A stretch of 17,142 nt of DNA from Oscillospiraceae bacterium. GTDB lineage: Bacteria > Bacillota > Clostridia > Oscillospirales > Ruminococcaceae. This document shows positions 16,401 to 17,142 of this stretch, one piece after another. The stretch covers positions 1 to 17,142 of the forward strand of contig JAFSHJ010000037.1 of the NCBI GenBank assembly GCA_017440425.1, in the 5' to 3' direction. The notes beneath the pieces are model-generated. The model saw nothing but the letters and a program-made list of their open reading frames with translations, was not told the origin of the DNA and ran no database searches. Numbering within the stretch: position 1 is the stretch's first letter; each line of letters begins with the position of its first letter. The position numbers were made by a program, and so were the translations under genes.

Positions 16401-16597
16401 CTGTTATATTCATCGGAAAGATATTCTGTACCCATATCACCGTGACCCGGATGGATATAGAATTCGTCTATTCCCGCCTTTTTGAACTGCTCAATCTGGT
16501 ATACAACATACTCTTCATTAAGAGTGTCACCCCAGAACCACATCAAAGACGGGCGTTCGGCTTCGCCGTGTTTTTCAAAAACATAATTATTTGCCAA
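13463..16597 (-). CDS. GH106-like glycoside hydrolase (alpha-L-rhamnosidase-related)
   Basis: This large protein of 1044 residues resembles glycoside hydrolase family 106 and related clostridial hydrolases. The N-terminal barrel opens with RPSLMWFWGD (15-24) and the GIDEFYIHPGHGDMG segment (42-56). Likely active-site acids lie in FTDET (241-245) and in ETFSGSGWD (391-399). A middle region precedes C-terminal beta-sandwich domains of the galactose-binding type (about 835-990). It has no signal peptide, so it should act in the cytoplasm on imported oligosaccharides. The start is TTG at 16597, with GGAGG 8 bases upstream. An out-of-frame ATG lies 5 bases before it. The gene is monocistronic. No transporter or sugar regulator is adjacent, so the linkage cleaved is an inference from the family only. 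Confidence 0.82.
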   Translation of the reverse strand: MANNYVFEKHGEAERPSLMWFWGDTLNEEYVVYQIEQFKKAGIDEFYIHPGHGDMGTEYLSDEYNRYVKLACDTAERLGMRYSMYDEFAWSSGTSAGRMMDLYPEQRMTQIAWFTKNVIVGESAEILFKGKVLAVQARYADKEGRREDITDKVKIEYFEGSDYGRVLWENDKVVSTQLWVFCKYYLGGLSMTSVWGKYSTYAQGFTDTMDADAVRKFFEINHEVYRKNVGDRFGKTIKRIFTDETSISDFCSPTTRPYTQLIEDEFYKEYGYKLSDNYIALTNAFETDEDLKVRYHYYKLITKMFNNAYLDQYVKWCRENNLELIGHLSGAGMLYYQIVQHGDVYEGLSRFDYPGMDTILSKGRLANPDWSGYKLVSSIAKFAGKKKTFCETFSGSGWDLTLEDAKRIINRLMMQGVSHILYMGAFYSMNTGTSKNFPVAYPPSHSFQNPLFKYYNVLSDYTAVRASVMSKTTPVGNSLIFLPQIDAWAHVEESRHNRPLQTMNHNCAFGLNRAGLEYDVYFEPLGAEIKAENGKMNVKGYTYDTVIFPHVGCSNQINLDAFAEYAKQGGRLVFLNKFPNKAVDTAKNYDFAELCGLSEEGKNFFANNSEYAIHQEGNVLLINTGLEVKMDKERFYKDLGDFVAAGNKVEAVEAEYLPYGVTTARREAEGIYTCFINNDTAETQVAKLRLHRDGIVSIIDGTVLKAVEVKDGVVNVELPAHDMQILVIRDPDVTIEGLDEDTTKVYPVGENKKLVLDKDWTFEIKRNNALPLRVKYFAEKQPDGTLSEELQKLAETVEVPYGCYEFPCIDEVTFGSGYAAFGRFTIKEMPKALELFSEVDGDGEVWLNGNKLPVGRKVYEYGPHDSIIDIAPYVKEGMNILIMVGRVHNWKMPHKMPWVIVRGDFCLDANDAIVAPKNDVDITDIYTKQGWRYYGGEAVYKNTFTMEEEKPVSVKINVKTNEVVEVVVNGKSAGTCCWAPYEVDITDLCKQGENRIELHITTTLEPTMIIEEIVLISQGFSEFREDVEARTVGILAAPEITITL

Positions 16598-16636
16598 AAC
16601 ATCTTCCTCCTTTTAAAAAGAGTTTTATTTGCGTAC

Positions 16637-16665
16637 ATAATACCACCTTTCATTTAATAATGCAA
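16637..16665 (-). promoter_or_regulatory. Promoter of the GH106-like gene
   Basis: TTGCAT (16665-16660) and TATTAT (16642-16637) are 17 bp apart on the minus strand. A/T tracts just upstream (16675-16720) could act as an UP element. No catabolite-repression site was recognised. Confidence 0.78.
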
Positions 16666-16768
16666 GAGTTTTTTCCCTTTTTACTCATCAATTTTTTTGA
16701 AAAAAAAGAAAAAACACACACCTAATTTTCATAGATATTGTTTTACATCTGCATTGAAAAATTGCACT

Positions 16769-16805
16769 AAAAAAACCGACTCCGCTTATAAAACGGAGTC
16801 GGTTT
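16769..16805 (-). terminator. Intrinsic terminator of purC
   Basis: A perfect 12-bp stem (AAACCGACTCCG / CGGAGTCGGTTT, 16773-16805) with a 9-base loop flows into a T7 tract on the minus strand, about 20 bp after the purC stop codon. Confidence 0.93.
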
Positions 16806-16824
16806 GATTATCAAAAATAAAATA

Positions 16825-17142
16825 TCAGCGGTTGAGGATAAGCTTTGTGAGCTCAACGGGATCAACGATAGCGCCGTCTTTGTAAACGCGCATATTTCCG
16901 GAAGCAATCTCATCGATGAGGATAACTTCTCCGTTGTTGTAGCCGAACTCAAACTTGATATCCCACAGATCAAGACCAATGGTCTTCAGGTCGTCAGCAA
17001 CGATTTTAGTGATCTAGAGGGTCTGCTCTTTCATGCTCTTGAAAAGCTCTTCGCTCATAACTCCGAGAGCTGCAAGACCTTCTGCGGTAACAAGGGGATC
17101 GCCCTTTTCGTCGTTCTTGAAGGTGCACTCAACATATCCGCC
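16825..17142 (-). pseudogene. purC: SAICAR synthase (PurC), C-terminal part, interrupted by in-frame TAG
   Basis: PurC joins aspartate to CAIR in de novo purine synthesis. Only the last 105 codons are in the window, and the 5' part lies beyond 17142. The frame carries family hallmarks: KGDPLVT near the window edge, then LWDIKFEFG, EVILIDEIASGNMR and PVELTKLILNR at the end, stopping with TGA. A TAG stop interrupts it at 17016-17014, between EQTL and ITKIVADD. Family members usually have Gln, Lys or Arg near this point (from memory), each one base change from TAG. The frame on both sides is otherwise well conserved, with no shift. It may be a recent nonsense mutation, a sequencing or assembly error, or a read-through or reassigned codon. 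An intact downstream terminator favours a gene that is, or was recently, functional. Confidence 0.8.

Noticed and set aside
16767..16979. 70-residue minus-strand frame at the purC end
   Set aside because: It is a different frame from the purC reading, runs through the terminator stem and has no ribosome-binding site. The purC frame is clearly the real one.

Overview
The window looks like chromosomal DNA from a Gram-positive anaerobe of the class Clostridia (Bacillota), probably a gut-type lineage. This is inferred from gene content and signals: a class B sortase, the YqhQ/DUF1385 membrane protein, TypA, a hexameric-type glutamate dehydrogenase, two radical SAM enzymes, strong purine-rich Shine-Dalgarno sites, frequent TTG/GTG starts and compact intrinsic terminators. 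No species can be named. Every supportable gene lies on the minus strand, so the story reads from high to low coordinates. No tRNA, rRNA, CRISPR array, insertion sequence or phage gene was seen, and no gene-free stretch exceeds about 230 bases.

Layout in transcription order. (1) 17142-16825: the 3' part of purC (SAICAR synthase), interrupted by an in-frame TAG at 17016-17014, with a terminator at 16769-16805. (2) 16597-13463: a 1044-residue GH106-like glycosidase without a signal peptide, with its own promoter and terminator. (3) 13262-5589: a probable seven-gene operon with one strong promoter (13303-13331) and one terminator (5543-5580). Its order is a lipoprotein with three DxDxDG-type loops, an OmpR-type response regulator, a histidine kinase, DUF1385, an alkyl-DNA repair methyltransferase, prmC, then typA. 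(4) 5421-4168: monocistronic glutamate dehydrogenase. (5) 3950-3216: monocistronic sulfotransferase. (6) 3066-2257: monocistronic sortase B. (7) 2145 to beyond base 1: two radical SAM genes 7 bp apart, preceded by overlapping palindromes.

How the parts work together. The long operon joins an envelope-stress-like sensing module (exported lipoprotein, kinase, regulator) to translation housekeeping: PrmC methylates release factors and TypA is a ribosome-associated GTPase. The kinase and regulator are a cognate pair. The lipoprotein is a candidate extracellular partner by position only. Glutamate dehydrogenase links amino-acid catabolism and nitrogen assimilation, and PurC belongs to de novo purine synthesis. 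The tandem radical SAM pair is the least explained part of the window and the best candidate for something undescribed. The other notable point is the amber codon inside an otherwise well conserved purC frame.

The ORF ends were adjusted where ribosome-binding sites and family N-termini disagree with the longest ORF (typA, prmC, gdh, sortase, sulfotransferase and the second radical SAM gene).
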